From NCBI GenBank assembly GCA_964545585.1, contig CAZJFT010000050.1, forward strand, positions 1-6,844: a stretch of DNA of 6,844 bases, given 5' to 3'. Both the position numbers and the translations under genes were made by a program. This document shows positions 1 to 5,939 of this stretch, piece by piece. Below the pieces are notes generated by a model. That model had not been told where the DNA came from. It worked only from the letters and a program-made list of their open reading frames with translations, and made no database searches. Each line of letters begins with the position of its first letter. Position 1 is the first letter of the stretch. The DNA comes from UBA9642 sp964545585 (GTDB lineage: Archaea > Nanobdellota > Nanobdellia > Woesearchaeales > UBA9642).

Positions 1-979
1 ACATGTCCCTGAAGAAGTTATGTCCGGACATCTCGCAACCATAAATTGCTTTATGTTTCGTCATCAAATCTATTATGTATGGATGACCTACTTTCGACAT
101 TATGTCCTTCCCGCCATTCTTCTTTATAGTGTCAGGGACTATCTTCCTTGCGGTCAGTTCCCTTATCACATATCCGTTCTTATGTTTTTTCAGCAGATGC
201 TTTATCACTAATGCATGCATGTATGAATTATCTACAATGTTCCCTTTCTCATCGACAAACCTGCACCTGTCCGCATCTGGGTCGACGATGAATCCGAAGT
301 CTGCCTTGTTCTCCACGGTTTTTCTTCGCAATATCGCCATCGCACCGTCATTCAACGGATTAGGGTCGTGGCATGGGAAGTTGCCGTCAGGTTCAGTAAA
401 AAGCATTTCGCAGTCTATACCATTTTTTTCCATGAATCTCTTGAGTATCTCTCCTGCAGAGCCGTTGCTTGCATCTCCGACGATTTTCACTTTCTTCAGA
501 TTTTTCTTGACTAGTTTTGATGATAGAAACCCCACATACTCATCAATATAATCTTTACTTGTTATCTTGCCTTTCTTCTTTGCAGGCTTGAATGCGTCGC
601 TCAGCATCATCTCCACTTTATTTAGTCCATTCCCATAATGCAGTGTCCTTTTACCCCACATGAAATTGAATCCATTATATTCTTTAGGATTATGTGATGC
701 AGTGATTATCACTCCTAAATCAAATTTATGTTTAATAGAAATCCAGTTGAGAAGGGGTTTTGTAACGATTCCTATATGTGTAATATTTGCTCCAGCTTCC
801 ACTGCGCCTTTAGCAAATGCAGAGAATATCTTAAGATTACTCGTCCTAGAATCATATCCAACAACTATATTTTTTGCCTTCGTAAATCTTATGACTGCAC
901 TACCTATCTTTTCAGCAATTTCTTCTGTCAGTTCAGAACCATAGATTCCGCGTATATCGTATGCCTTGAATATGCTCAT
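1..979 (-). CDS. manB: Phosphomannomutase/phosphoglucomutase, C-terminus beyond window edge
   Basis: This is an alpha-D-phosphohexomutase that interconverts hexose-6-phosphate and hexose-1-phosphate (mannose and/or glucose) in the cytoplasm. It begins MSIFKAYDIRGIYG, the usual family N-terminus. The phosphoserine motif TASHNP has Ser95, the metal loop DPDADR has Asp233, Asp235 and Asp237, and the sugar-binding loop EMSGH is at 316-320. A GYDSRTS segment near residue 40 matches the usual DxRxS. The window holds 326 residues; family members are about 430-460, so the end of domain 3 and the phosphate-binding domain 4 lie off the left edge. The residue before EMSGH is Cys315 where Gly is usual. 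The ATG overlaps the stop of the upstream fusion gene by 4 bp (ATGA, 976-979), so the two are probably co-transcribed and translationally coupled. Family assignment is very secure; mannose versus glucose (or glucosamine) preference cannot be read from this part. Confidence 0.95.
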   Translation of the reverse strand, partial: MSIFKAYDIRGIYGSELTEEIAEKIGSAVIRFTKAKNIVVGYDSRTSNLKIFSAFAKGAVEAGANITHIGIVTKPLLNWISIKHKFDLGVIITASHNPKEYNGFNFMWGKRTLHYGNGLNKVEMMLSDAFKPAKKKGKITSKDYIDEYVGFLSSKLVKKNLKKVKIVGDASNGSAGEILKRFMEKNGIDCEMLFTEPDGNFPCHDPNPLNDGAMAILRRKTVENKADFGFIVDPDADRCRFVDEKGNIVDNSYMHALVIKHLLKKHKNGYVIRELTARKIVPDTIKKNGGKDIMSKVGHPYIIDLMTKHKAIYGCEMSGHNFFRDM

Positions 980-1782
980 ATGCCCTTCCATTCATTTATT
1001 GCCTTTGTCATGCTTTCAGCGGTCTTTGTAGAATACCATTGTCCGGAGAATATGTATCCCCATAGTCTGTCCTCTGCAGCGAGTTTAGGGAATACGTCCT
1101 GCTCGATCTTAGAGAACCCATCAGGGATATATTTCAAGACATCAGGCTCTATTATGTAAAGTCCTGCATTGACAAGTTTAGAAGGAGCGTTCTCTTTCAA
1201 TGGCTTCTCTACGAATGTGACTATCCTATTCCCATTCAATAACGCGACACCGAACTTTTCCGGATTATTGACGGTAGTCAATGCTATCGTGCATACTTTA
1301 TGACCATCAGTATGGAATTCATACATGTCATCCAGGTCAATGTTCTTCAATTCATCGCCATTGCATGCGATGACTGTCTCTGTAATGAATTCTGATACGG
1401 CCTTCAATGACCCTGCAGTCCCTAATGGATGCTCCTCTTCATTATATTGTATGCTCAATCCGAACCCTTTGCCGTCTCCGAAGAACCCTTTGATCTTGTT
1501 GCTCTCTTTCCCTATGCATAGCATCACTTCTTTCACGCCATGCTTCTTAAGCAGTTCAATATTCCATAAGAGCAACGGCTTATTCTTTATCTCGACCATT
1601 GTCCTGTCAGGATTCTCTCCGCCTGCGAATATCACTGCCTTTCTAGGCCTGTTCGATGCGAACGCTTTGATGAGCAATAATTCCATTGCATGGCTCCTGT
1701 TCTTGATCTTTGAGCCATCGACTTTCTGGTCTATCTTCTCAAGAAGGTCTTTCTCTATCGTTAATGTGACTCGCTCTTTCAT
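976..1782 (-). CDS. Ribbon-helix-helix DNA-binding domain fused to a degenerate sugar-nucleotidyltransferase domain
   Basis: A 268-residue two-domain protein. Residues 1-42 look like a CopG/MetJ-type ribbon-helix-helix: strand RVTLTIE (4-10), a helix from 11, a turn at Gly23, and a second helix opened by NRS (28-30). Residues 47-268 match NDP-sugar pyrophosphorylases (RmlA/GMPP-like): AGG (53-55), KPLLLWNIELLKKHG (68-82), LGTAGS (120-125), NGD (141-143, Asp143 being the usual first metal ligand), EKP (192-194), NAGLY (205-209). Active-site features are missing. After AGG, about nine residues including the GTRLxPLT arginine loop are absent; the PK lysine position reads Arg60; and the C-terminal WxDxGT motif reads WYSTKT (249-254), so the second metal Asp is Ser251. 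It heads an operon with the mutase gene. By position it could supply GDP-mannose or a similar product, but the lost residues and the DNA-binding domain make a regulator equally plausible. The start follows a leaderless-type TATA box. Confidence 0.88.
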   Translation of the reverse strand: MKERVTLTIEKDLLEKIDQKVDGSKIKNRSHAMELLLIKAFASNRPRKAVIFAGGENPDRTMVEIKNKPLLLWNIELLKKHGVKEVMLCIGKESNKIKGFFGDGKGFGLSIQYNEEEHPLGTAGSLKAVSEFITETVIACNGDELKNIDLDDMYEFHTDGHKVCTIALTTVNNPEKFGVALLNGNRIVTFVEKPLKENAPSKLVNAGLYIIEPDVLKYIPDGFSKIEQDVFPKLAAEDRLWGYIFSGQWYSTKTAESMTKAINEWKGI

Positions 1783-1794
1783 TATAAGATAATG
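1780..1794. repeat. Short perfect palindrome over the start of the RHH-nucleotidyltransferase gene
   Basis: CATTAT-AAG-ATAATG is a 6-bp inverted repeat with a 3-bp centre. It spans the start codon and the expected transcription start of the leaderless RHH gene. The geometry (3-bp centre) is the same as that of the palindrome at 3233-3249, but the sequence differs and is AT-rich, so chance is a real possibility. It could be an autoregulatory operator. Confidence 0.3.
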
Positions 1795-1805
1795 TATGAT
1801 GGAAG

Positions 1806-1814
1806 TTTTTAAAG
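1806..1814 (-). promoter_or_regulatory. TATA-like box for the RHH-nucleotidyltransferase/mutase operon
   Basis: On the minus strand CTTTAAAAA is centred about 28 nt upstream of the ATG at 1782, and there is no Shine-Dalgarno between. This matches archaeal leaderless transcription starting at or next to the start codon. It lies in the 40-bp gap after the methylthiotransferase gene, so the operon can be expressed independently of that gene. Confidence 0.55.
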
Positions 1815-1822
1815 TTTATTAT

Positions 1823-3169
1823 TTAAAGAACGAATTCTCCTCTCAAATCATAAATTCCTGAGCCTGTTATCCTTATCTTTACGAAATCCCCTATCTTATG
1901 CTTTCCGTCATCCTTCAATATTATCTGCTTATAACTATCATTCCTGGCGATGAGCGTATTGTTCTTGCCTAGCTCATCAATCAATGCAATGCCCTCTTTC
2001 CCGATCCATCTCTTGTTGTTCTTCTCTGATTTCTTGTCAAATAATTTTTTCATCCTTTCAGAACGTAATTTGCTCTCTCCGCCAGCGACCTGCTCCATCT
2101 TCTCAGCAGCAGTCCCTTTCCTAAGCCAGAACCTGCTCAGGTTAAGGACGTCCAGTTTTGTTTTCTCAACCAATCTCATGCTGTCCATGAATTCCTCTTC
2201 AGTCTCTTCTGGGAATCCCACTATCATATCCGTGCTGACGGTTATCTCTGGAATTGCTTTTTCGAAATCCTTTATGATATCCTCATAATCTTTTACCGTA
2301 TAGAATCTTTTCATTGATTTCAGAACCCTGTCGTTTCCTGACTGTATTGGGATATGCAAAAACTTGAAAATCTTAGGATGCTTGAATGTCTGTATCAAAT
2401 CATCCTTTATCCTCTTTATATGGTCTGGATTCGCCATCCCCAACCTTATCCTGAATTCCCCTTCAACAGCAAGCATATCATTGAGCAATTGCGGAAGGAA
2501 ATATTTCTCTTTCCTATAGATGTCGAATCCATAGCATCCATTGTCTTGGCTTGTTATCCAGAACTCCTTGCATCCTTGAGCAAGTGCAGATTTGAACTGC
2601 ATCAATATCTTCTCTTTAGGATAGCTCAATAATTCGCCACGCGCAAATTTTGTCTTGCAATAGGTGCAATTGCTCAAGCATCCCTCTGATATAGGCAGTA
2701 TCTCTATTATCCCTGTCTTCCTTATCTTCGGAAGGTTAAGCCGTTCATTATAATCGTTTGATAAGTTCTGGATGATTTTCCCCGAAAGTGCATCATTGAC
2801 TATTTCAACTACATGCACGATCTGTCTTGTGCCTATCACAGGGACATCCTTCAATGTTGTCCTGACCATTTCCGGATCTGCTTGTGGTATGCATCCGGCA
2901 ACGATTACCTTCTTGCCTTTTTCTTTCCACTGCCTGAATTCTTTCAAGAATTTCGATTCAGCAAGATTCTTAACTGAGCAAGTATTGATTATTACTATAT
3001 CAAAATCTTTTCTGCTTTCAGGATTTTCCTTCCATAAATGGTTAGGAATGCCATAATTTGTTATCACGTCAAATCCTGACTCTTCAAGCAATCCTGCCAT
3101 GTTCTCGCTGTCTGTCTGGTTCAATGAGCAGCCGAATGTCTTTATGTACACAGTCTTTTTCTTAGTCAT
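1823..3169 (-). CDS. mtaB: Archaeal MiaB-like tRNA (t6A37) methylthiotransferase, radical SAM
   Basis: Predicted radical-SAM methylthiotransferase that turns t6A at tRNA position 37 into ms2t6A, which helps decoding of ANN codons. The 448 residues show the three family domains in order. The N-terminal UPF0004 domain has TFGCSLNQTDSE and the three cluster cysteines Cys14, Cys64 (NTCSV) and Cys93 (AGCIPQ). The radical SAM core has GCLSNCTYCKTKFARG with Cys164, Cys168 and Cys171 ligating the SAM cluster. A C-terminal TRAM RNA-binding domain covers about 387-448 (starting RWIGKEG). The GCLxNCTYCxxKxARG form is typical of the archaeal/eukaryotic e-MtaB (CDKAL1-like) branch rather than MiaB or RimO. 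An extra stretch of about 13 residues lies between strand 2 and the NTC motif (roughly 39-55). A TATA-like box sits about 26 nt before the ATG. It is a monocistronic housekeeping gene placed between the two sugar gene pairs. tRNA substrate is inferred from the family. Confidence 0.93.
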   Translation of the reverse strand: MTKKKTVYIKTFGCSLNQTDSENMAGLLEESGFDVITNYGIPNHLWKENPESRKDFDIVIINTCSVKNLAESKFLKEFRQWKEKGKKVIVAGCIPQADPEMVRTTLKDVPVIGTRQIVHVVEIVNDALSGKIIQNLSNDYNERLNLPKIRKTGIIEILPISEGCLSNCTYCKTKFARGELLSYPKEKILMQFKSALAQGCKEFWITSQDNGCYGFDIYRKEKYFLPQLLNDMLAVEGEFRIRLGMANPDHIKRIKDDLIQTFKHPKIFKFLHIPIQSGNDRVLKSMKRFYTVKDYEDIIKDFEKAIPEITVSTDMIVGFPEETEEEFMDSMRLVEKTKLDVLNLSRFWLRKGTAAEKMEQVAGGESKLRSERMKKLFDKKSEKNNKRWIGKEGIALIDELGKNNTLIARNDSYKQIILKDDGKHKIGDFVKIRITGSGIYDLRGEFVL

Positions 3170-3190
3170 GCTATGCGGATAAATAAATCG

Positions 3191-3200
3191 CTTAAAAAGT
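3191..3200 (-). promoter_or_regulatory. TATA-like box for the methylthiotransferase gene
   Basis: The minus strand reads ACTTTTTAAG, centred about 26 nt upstream of the ATG at 3169, with no Shine-Dalgarno in between. This fits a leaderless archaeal promoter and supports the chosen start. Confidence 0.5.
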
Positions 3201-3232
3201 TAATTATAGATTATAATATAGATGATAAACCA

Positions 3233-3260
3233 TAGAGACATCGTCTCTAGTTACTCTCTA
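3233..3260. promoter_or_regulatory. Operator-like cluster: 7-bp palindrome plus a third half-site, all at 11-bp spacing
   Basis: TAGAGAC (3233-3239), ATC, GTCTCTA (3243-3249) is a perfect 7-bp inverted repeat. TCTCTA then recurs at 3255-3260, so the half-sites TAGAGA / TCTCTA / TCTCTA begin at 3233, 3244 and 3255, exactly 11 bp apart, about one helical turn. The cluster lies in the divergent intergenic region, ending 13 bp before the TATA box of the isomerase-glucokinase operon and about 33 bp upstream of the opposing TATA box. Position, symmetry and phasing suggest a regulator binding site. The RHH fusion protein encoded nearby is one candidate binder, by inference only. Confidence 0.5.
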
Positions 3261-3273
3261 ATAATGAATAACA

Positions 3274-3282
3274 TTTATATAA
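3274..3282 (+). promoter_or_regulatory. TATA box for the isomerase-glucokinase operon
   Basis: TTTATATAA is centred 25 nt upstream of the ATG at 3303, the spacing expected for leaderless archaeal transcription. It decides the start of the isomerase gene: the upstream in-frame ATGs at 3222 and 3264 lie before or on the promoter. Confidence 0.7.
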
Positions 3283-3302
3283 TATGGTTCTTAGCATTTA
3301 TC

Positions 3303-4319
3303 ATGCTTGATAACATATATGATAAATCTGAATTAAAGAAAGTTATAGACAGTATGCCCGAGCAGATAAGAGAATCTTATAATTCTAACGTGAGCATAAC
3401 CCTTAAAGGAGTCCCTGATTACATAATAATATGTGGCATGGGAGGCTCTGGGATTGCAGGCAAGATATTCGAATCATATGCAGCGGGTTCAGGATTTAAG
3501 ATTCCTGTATTCAGCATAAATGATTATTCCATACCATATTTCTCGACGAAAAACTCGCTGTTCATAATAAGTTCCTATTCCGGGAACACCGAGGAGGCAC
3601 TGACCTGTTATAAAGAAGCATTAAAGAAGGGCAATAATATAGTGGTGATTACATCAGGCGGCAAGCTCATGGAATATGCGCAGAGGGACAAGAATGCATT
3701 AGTTCTTCTTCCTAAAGGATTGCAGCCGAGGAATGCTGTGGCATACTTATTCTTTCCCATATTGAAGATAATGGAGCATAATGGGTTGATAGAAAGCCAG
3801 TTATCTTATGTCAAGAAACTCATAGATTCATTGCATAAGAACTCGAAGAGCTTCAACGATGAGGCAGAGATACTTGCAGGGCAATTGGACGGAAAAATCC
3901 CTGTGATATATTCATCAGTCATCATGGCACCTATCGCATACAGATGGAAGACACAATTCAATGAGAATGCGAAGACAGCATCATTCTTCCATGTATTCCC
4001 CGAGCTTGATCATAATGAGCTTAATGGATTCAAGAATACGAAGTGGCCATTACACATTATAATGTTGAAGGATGAGAGGGATCATAGGCGCGTACAGAAG
4101 CGTATGGGCATAACGAAGAATCTCATCAAGGAAGAGAATCCAGACATCAAGTTCACAGAGATAACAGTCAAAGGTGATGACTTGCTGACCAGGATGTTCT
4201 CTGCAATATACCTTGGAGACTTGACATCGTTTTATCTTGCGATGAAATATGCTACAGACCCCACGCCTGTAGGGATAATTGAGAAACTTAAAAAAGAGCT
4301 AGGGCCATTTGTAGGATAG
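3303..4319 (+). CDS. pgi: Bifunctional phosphoglucose/phosphomannose isomerase (SIS fold)
   Basis: Interconverts glucose-6-P, fructose-6-P and, by family, mannose-6-P. The 338 residues carry two SIS (sugar isomerase) domains. The first has GMGGSG (45-50) and SYSGNTEE (91-98), the phosphosugar-binding loops, followed by TSGG (117-120). Arg143 in LQPRN matches the conserved arginine, Glu221 in FNENAK the catalytic glutamate, and His237 in PELDHNELNGF the conserved histidine of the archaeal PGI/PMI enzymes. The C-terminus has the usual helix ending EKLKKELG. Length is close to the family norm (about 300-350). The start at 3303 was chosen because the family N-terminus begins near here and a TATA box sits 25 nt upstream; a reading 27 residues longer would add an unrelated hydrophobic segment across the promoter. 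It forms an operon with glucokinase 7 nt downstream. It supplies mannose-6-P to the mutase encoded on the other strand. Confidence 0.92.
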   Translation: MLDNIYDKSELKKVIDSMPEQIRESYNSNVSITLKGVPDYIIICGMGGSGIAGKIFESYAAGSGFKIPVFSINDYSIPYFSTKNSLFIISSYSGNTEEALTCYKEALKKGNNIVVITSGGKLMEYAQRDKNALVLLPKGLQPRNAVAYLFFPILKIMEHNGLIESQLSYVKKLIDSLHKNSKSFNDEAEILAGQLDGKIPVIYSSVIMAPIAYRWKTQFNENAKTASFFHVFPELDHNELNGFKNTKWPLHIIMLKDERDHRRVQKRMGITKNLIKEENPDIKFTEITVKGDDLLTRMFSAIYLGDLTSFYLAMKYATDPTPVGIIEKLKKELGPFVG

Positions 4320-4326
4320 AAGAAAA

Positions 4327-5316
4327 ATGTTCGGAAAAAAATACTTATTGGCTGACATCGGAGCGACGAATACGCGACTCGCGATAGTCAATGAAAGGTT
4401 CGAATCCATAAAGAAACGGTTCCATAAGAATGATGAGATAATAAACATAATCGATGCGATGAAGAGTTTCGCTGCAGGCGAACGGATAAGTGTCGCATGC
4501 ATTGCTGTCGCTGGGCCATTGAATGCTGACAGGACAAATGTGCGGCTGACAAATTATGATTGGGATATAAATGCGGATGGATTGTCAAAAGCGATAAAGG
4601 CTAAGGTAATATTATTGAATGATTTTGAGGCATTGGGATTAGTGGTTGACCATCTGAAAAAGGATCATTATGCTGAATTGACTACTAAAGGCCTTGATAT
4701 TTCTGGAACCGTATCATTGATCGGTGCAGGCACAGGATTAGGGATGTCCATATTGTATCCGTTGAAAGATGGGAATCAGAGGAAACATTATCCTTTGCCA
4801 TCTGAAGGATGTCATTCAAGCATATTCTTCAACCCTGAGAGCAGGTTAGAGATGGACTTATACAAGCATTTGCGCAAGAGAAAGATTGTGATAGAGGCAG
4901 AATCATTGGTCTCAGGCAGGGGTATAGCGACGATATATGATTTCCTATTGACTAAACGATTCAAGCATAACCCTAAATTGATGAAAGAGATAAAGAATAG
5001 CAAGGATAAGCCTGCTTTGATAACTAAGTATGCATTGCAGGATAGGGATGCATTATGCATAAAGACTGTTGAGCTGTTCATACTTTTCTATGCGCGGATA
5101 GCTAGGGATCTCGCACTGAAGACATTATGCACTACTCTTATAATCGGCGGGGGTATTGCTCCGAAGATATTGCCTGCTTTGAATGATGGGTTCCTTGAAG
5201 CATTCCTTCAGCACGAGCATATAGGTGCGAGGAAACTGCTTGAAGACATGTCTGTGATAGTCCTTACTGATCCGGACTTGACATTATATGGATGTTTCAG
5301 GGCGTTAAAAGCGTAA
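4327..5316 (+). CDS. glk: Glucokinase, E. coli Glk type (PF02685-like)
   Basis: ATP-dependent phosphorylation of glucose to glucose-6-P in the cytoplasm. The 329 residues match bacterial Glk along the whole length: phosphate loop LADIGATNTRLA (8-19), AGPLNADRTNVRLTNYDW (62-79), LLNDFEA (96-102, glucose-binding Asn98 and catalytic base Asp99), GAGTGLG (133-139), SEGCH (159-163, Glu160 and His163), ESLVSGRG (192-199, Glu192), and the adenosine-site IIGGGIAPK in the C-terminal third. The sugar loop reads SEGCH where S/GEGGH is usual, so Cys162 replaces Gly. The gene begins 7 nt after the isomerase stop, without a clear Shine-Dalgarno, and is surely co-transcribed with it. Archaea more often use ADP-dependent or ROK-type glucokinases, so this family suggests acquisition from bacteria, though base composition looks like that of its neighbours. 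Family call is secure; ATP as donor is from the family. Confidence 0.9.
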   Translation: MFGKKYLLADIGATNTRLAIVNERFESIKKRFHKNDEIINIIDAMKSFAAGERISVACIAVAGPLNADRTNVRLTNYDWDINADGLSKAIKAKVILLNDFEALGLVVDHLKKDHYAELTTKGLDISGTVSLIGAGTGLGMSILYPLKDGNQRKHYPLPSEGCHSSIFFNPESRLEMDLYKHLRKRKIVIEAESLVSGRGIATIYDFLLTKRFKHNPKLMKEIKNSKDKPALITKYALQDRDALCIKTVELFILFYARIARDLALKTLCTTLIIGGGIAPKILPALNDGFLEAFLQHEHIGARKLLEDMSVIVLTDPDLTLYGCFRALKA

Positions 5317-5345
5317 ATTTTAAATATCTGATTAAAATAGAAATA

Positions 5346-5355
5346 TTTATATATA
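5346..5355 (+). promoter_or_regulatory. TATA box for sepF
   Basis: TTTATATATA lies about 49 nt upstream of the sepF ATG. With initiation about 25 nt downstream, the transcript would begin near 5375 and carry a short leader of about 24 nt that includes the Shine-Dalgarno. A second A/T-rich element, TTTTAAATAT at 5318-5327, could serve as an alternative upstream promoter. Confidence 0.6.
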
Positions 5356-5365
5356 CTTGAGTAAC

Positions 5366-5383
5366 TTTAGGATAGTACCTAAA
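5366..5383. repeat. Perfect 6-bp inverted repeat at the expected sepF transcription start
   Basis: TTTAGG-ATAGTA-CCTAAA is a perfect palindrome with a 6-bp centre. It overlaps the predicted initiation site and ends one base before the sepF Shine-Dalgarno. It could be an operator, or, if the upstream A/T box is used, a small hairpin in the leader RNA next to the ribosome-binding site. Chance occurrence is possible. Confidence 0.35.
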
Positions 5384-5384
5384 T

Positions 5385-5391
5385 GGAGGAG
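5385..5391 (+). promoter_or_regulatory. Shine-Dalgarno of sepF
   Basis: GGAGGAG, with about 9 nt between GGAGG and the ATG at 5399. It decides the start in favour of 5399 over an in-frame TTG at 5357 that would add 14 residues. It is the only strong ribosome-binding site in the window; the other promoter-proximal genes look leaderless. Confidence 0.75.
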
Positions 5392-5398
5392 ATGGAAA

Positions 5399-5818
5399 AT
5401 GGTCGGATTTTTCTCAAAAATAAAAAAATCAATAAGGAAGGATTCATATGATGACGATGAGGGCATGGATGAGTCTGAAGAATATGTTGAGCTTGACACT
5501 TCAAGGGCTGGCGATTCAGGACAGAAGGTAATCGTGAAGCCGTTCGTGCTTGAGGATTTCACTGATATCAAGCAGATTCTTGATGCATTGAGAGAGGGCA
5601 ATACTATATGTCTTATCAACATTAGACCTTTGAAAGAGAAGGACTTGATAGAGTTGAAGCGTGCTATAAACAAGCTTAAGAAGACATGTGATGCTATAGA
5701 AGGAGACATCGCAGGATTCTCAGATGATTACATCGTCATAACGCCAAGCTTTGCAGAGATTTATAGGAGCAAGGGCTCTACAGCAGAGATCAAGGCAGCA
5801 GCTGATGATGACGAATAA
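5399..5818 (+). CDS. sepF: SepF-like cell division protein (FtsZ membrane anchor)
   Basis: Archaeal SepF tethers FtsZ to the membrane at the division site. The 139 residues have three parts. An amphipathic, basic N-terminal helix MVGFFSKIKKSIRK (1-14) is the expected membrane-targeting sequence. A short acidic linker runs from 15 to 42. The globular SepF domain runs from about 43 to 123: KVIVKPF, then a helix, then ICLINIRPLKEKDLIELKR, then DAIEGDIAGFSDDYIVITP, the usual strand-helix-strand pattern with the GD and ITP elements. The C-terminus ends in an acidic ADDDE tail. The gene stands alone with its own TATA box, a palindrome at the expected start site, a strong Shine-Dalgarno and a T-rich terminator behind it. 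No ftsZ is in the window. Family assignment is firm; partner is from family knowledge. Confidence 0.9.
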   Translation: MVGFFSKIKKSIRKDSYDDDEGMDESEEYVELDTSRAGDSGQKVIVKPFVLEDFTDIKQILDALREGNTICLINIRPLKEKDLIELKRAINKLKKTCDAIEGDIAGFSDDYIVITPSFAEIYRSKGSTAEIKAAADDDE

Positions 5819-5819
5819 G

Positions 5820-5850
5820 TTTTTTTAATATTTTTACCCTTTTTTTATTT
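5820..5850 (+). terminator. Oligo-T terminator after sepF
   Basis: Immediately after the sepF stop come T runs of 7 (5820-5826), 5 (5831-5835) and 7 (5840-5846) separated by a few A and C bases, without a strong stem. Archaeal RNA polymerase terminates at such U-tracts. The rest of the gap up to the Nudix promoter (to about 5905) is A/T-rich, and I see no gene in it. Confidence 0.65.
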
Positions 5851-5910
5851 CTCGGATTCATATATATCTTTAACTATCTTTTCTATAATAGATTTTGTGT
5901 CACAAATAAA

Positions 5911-5919
5911 TTTATATTA
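5911..5919 (+). promoter_or_regulatory. TATA box for the Nudix hydrolase gene
   Basis: TTTATATTA is centred 25 nt upstream of the ATG at 5940, again the leaderless arrangement with no Shine-Dalgarno. It supports 5940 as the start. Confidence 0.65.
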
Positions 5920-5939
5920 TACGAGATTTAGCTAGTATC

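Noticed and set aside
102..551. Plus-strand open frame over the mutase gene (149 codons)
   Set aside because: It lies opposite the clear phosphohexomutase coding sequence and has no recognisable motif.
1325..1792. Plus-strand open frame of 155 codons opposite the RHH-nucleotidyltransferase gene
   Set aside because: It mirrors the codons of the real gene on the other strand and has no family features.
3222..3302. Longer isomerase reading from the ATG at 3222 (27 extra residues, hydrophobic) or the one at 3264
   Set aside because: The extension crosses the TATA box at 3274-3282 and the operator-like repeats, is unlike the family N-terminus, and the 3303 start has ideal leaderless spacing.
5357..5398. 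Upstream TTG start for sepF
   Set aside because: The GGAGGAG at 5385-5391 points to the ATG at 5399, and MVGFFSKIKKSIRK is the expected SepF membrane helix at the very N-terminus.
5819..5939. Possible small RNA gene between sepF and the Nudix gene
   Set aside because: The gap is almost all T/A with oligo-T runs and a TATA box; I see no stem, C/D box set or conserved structure.
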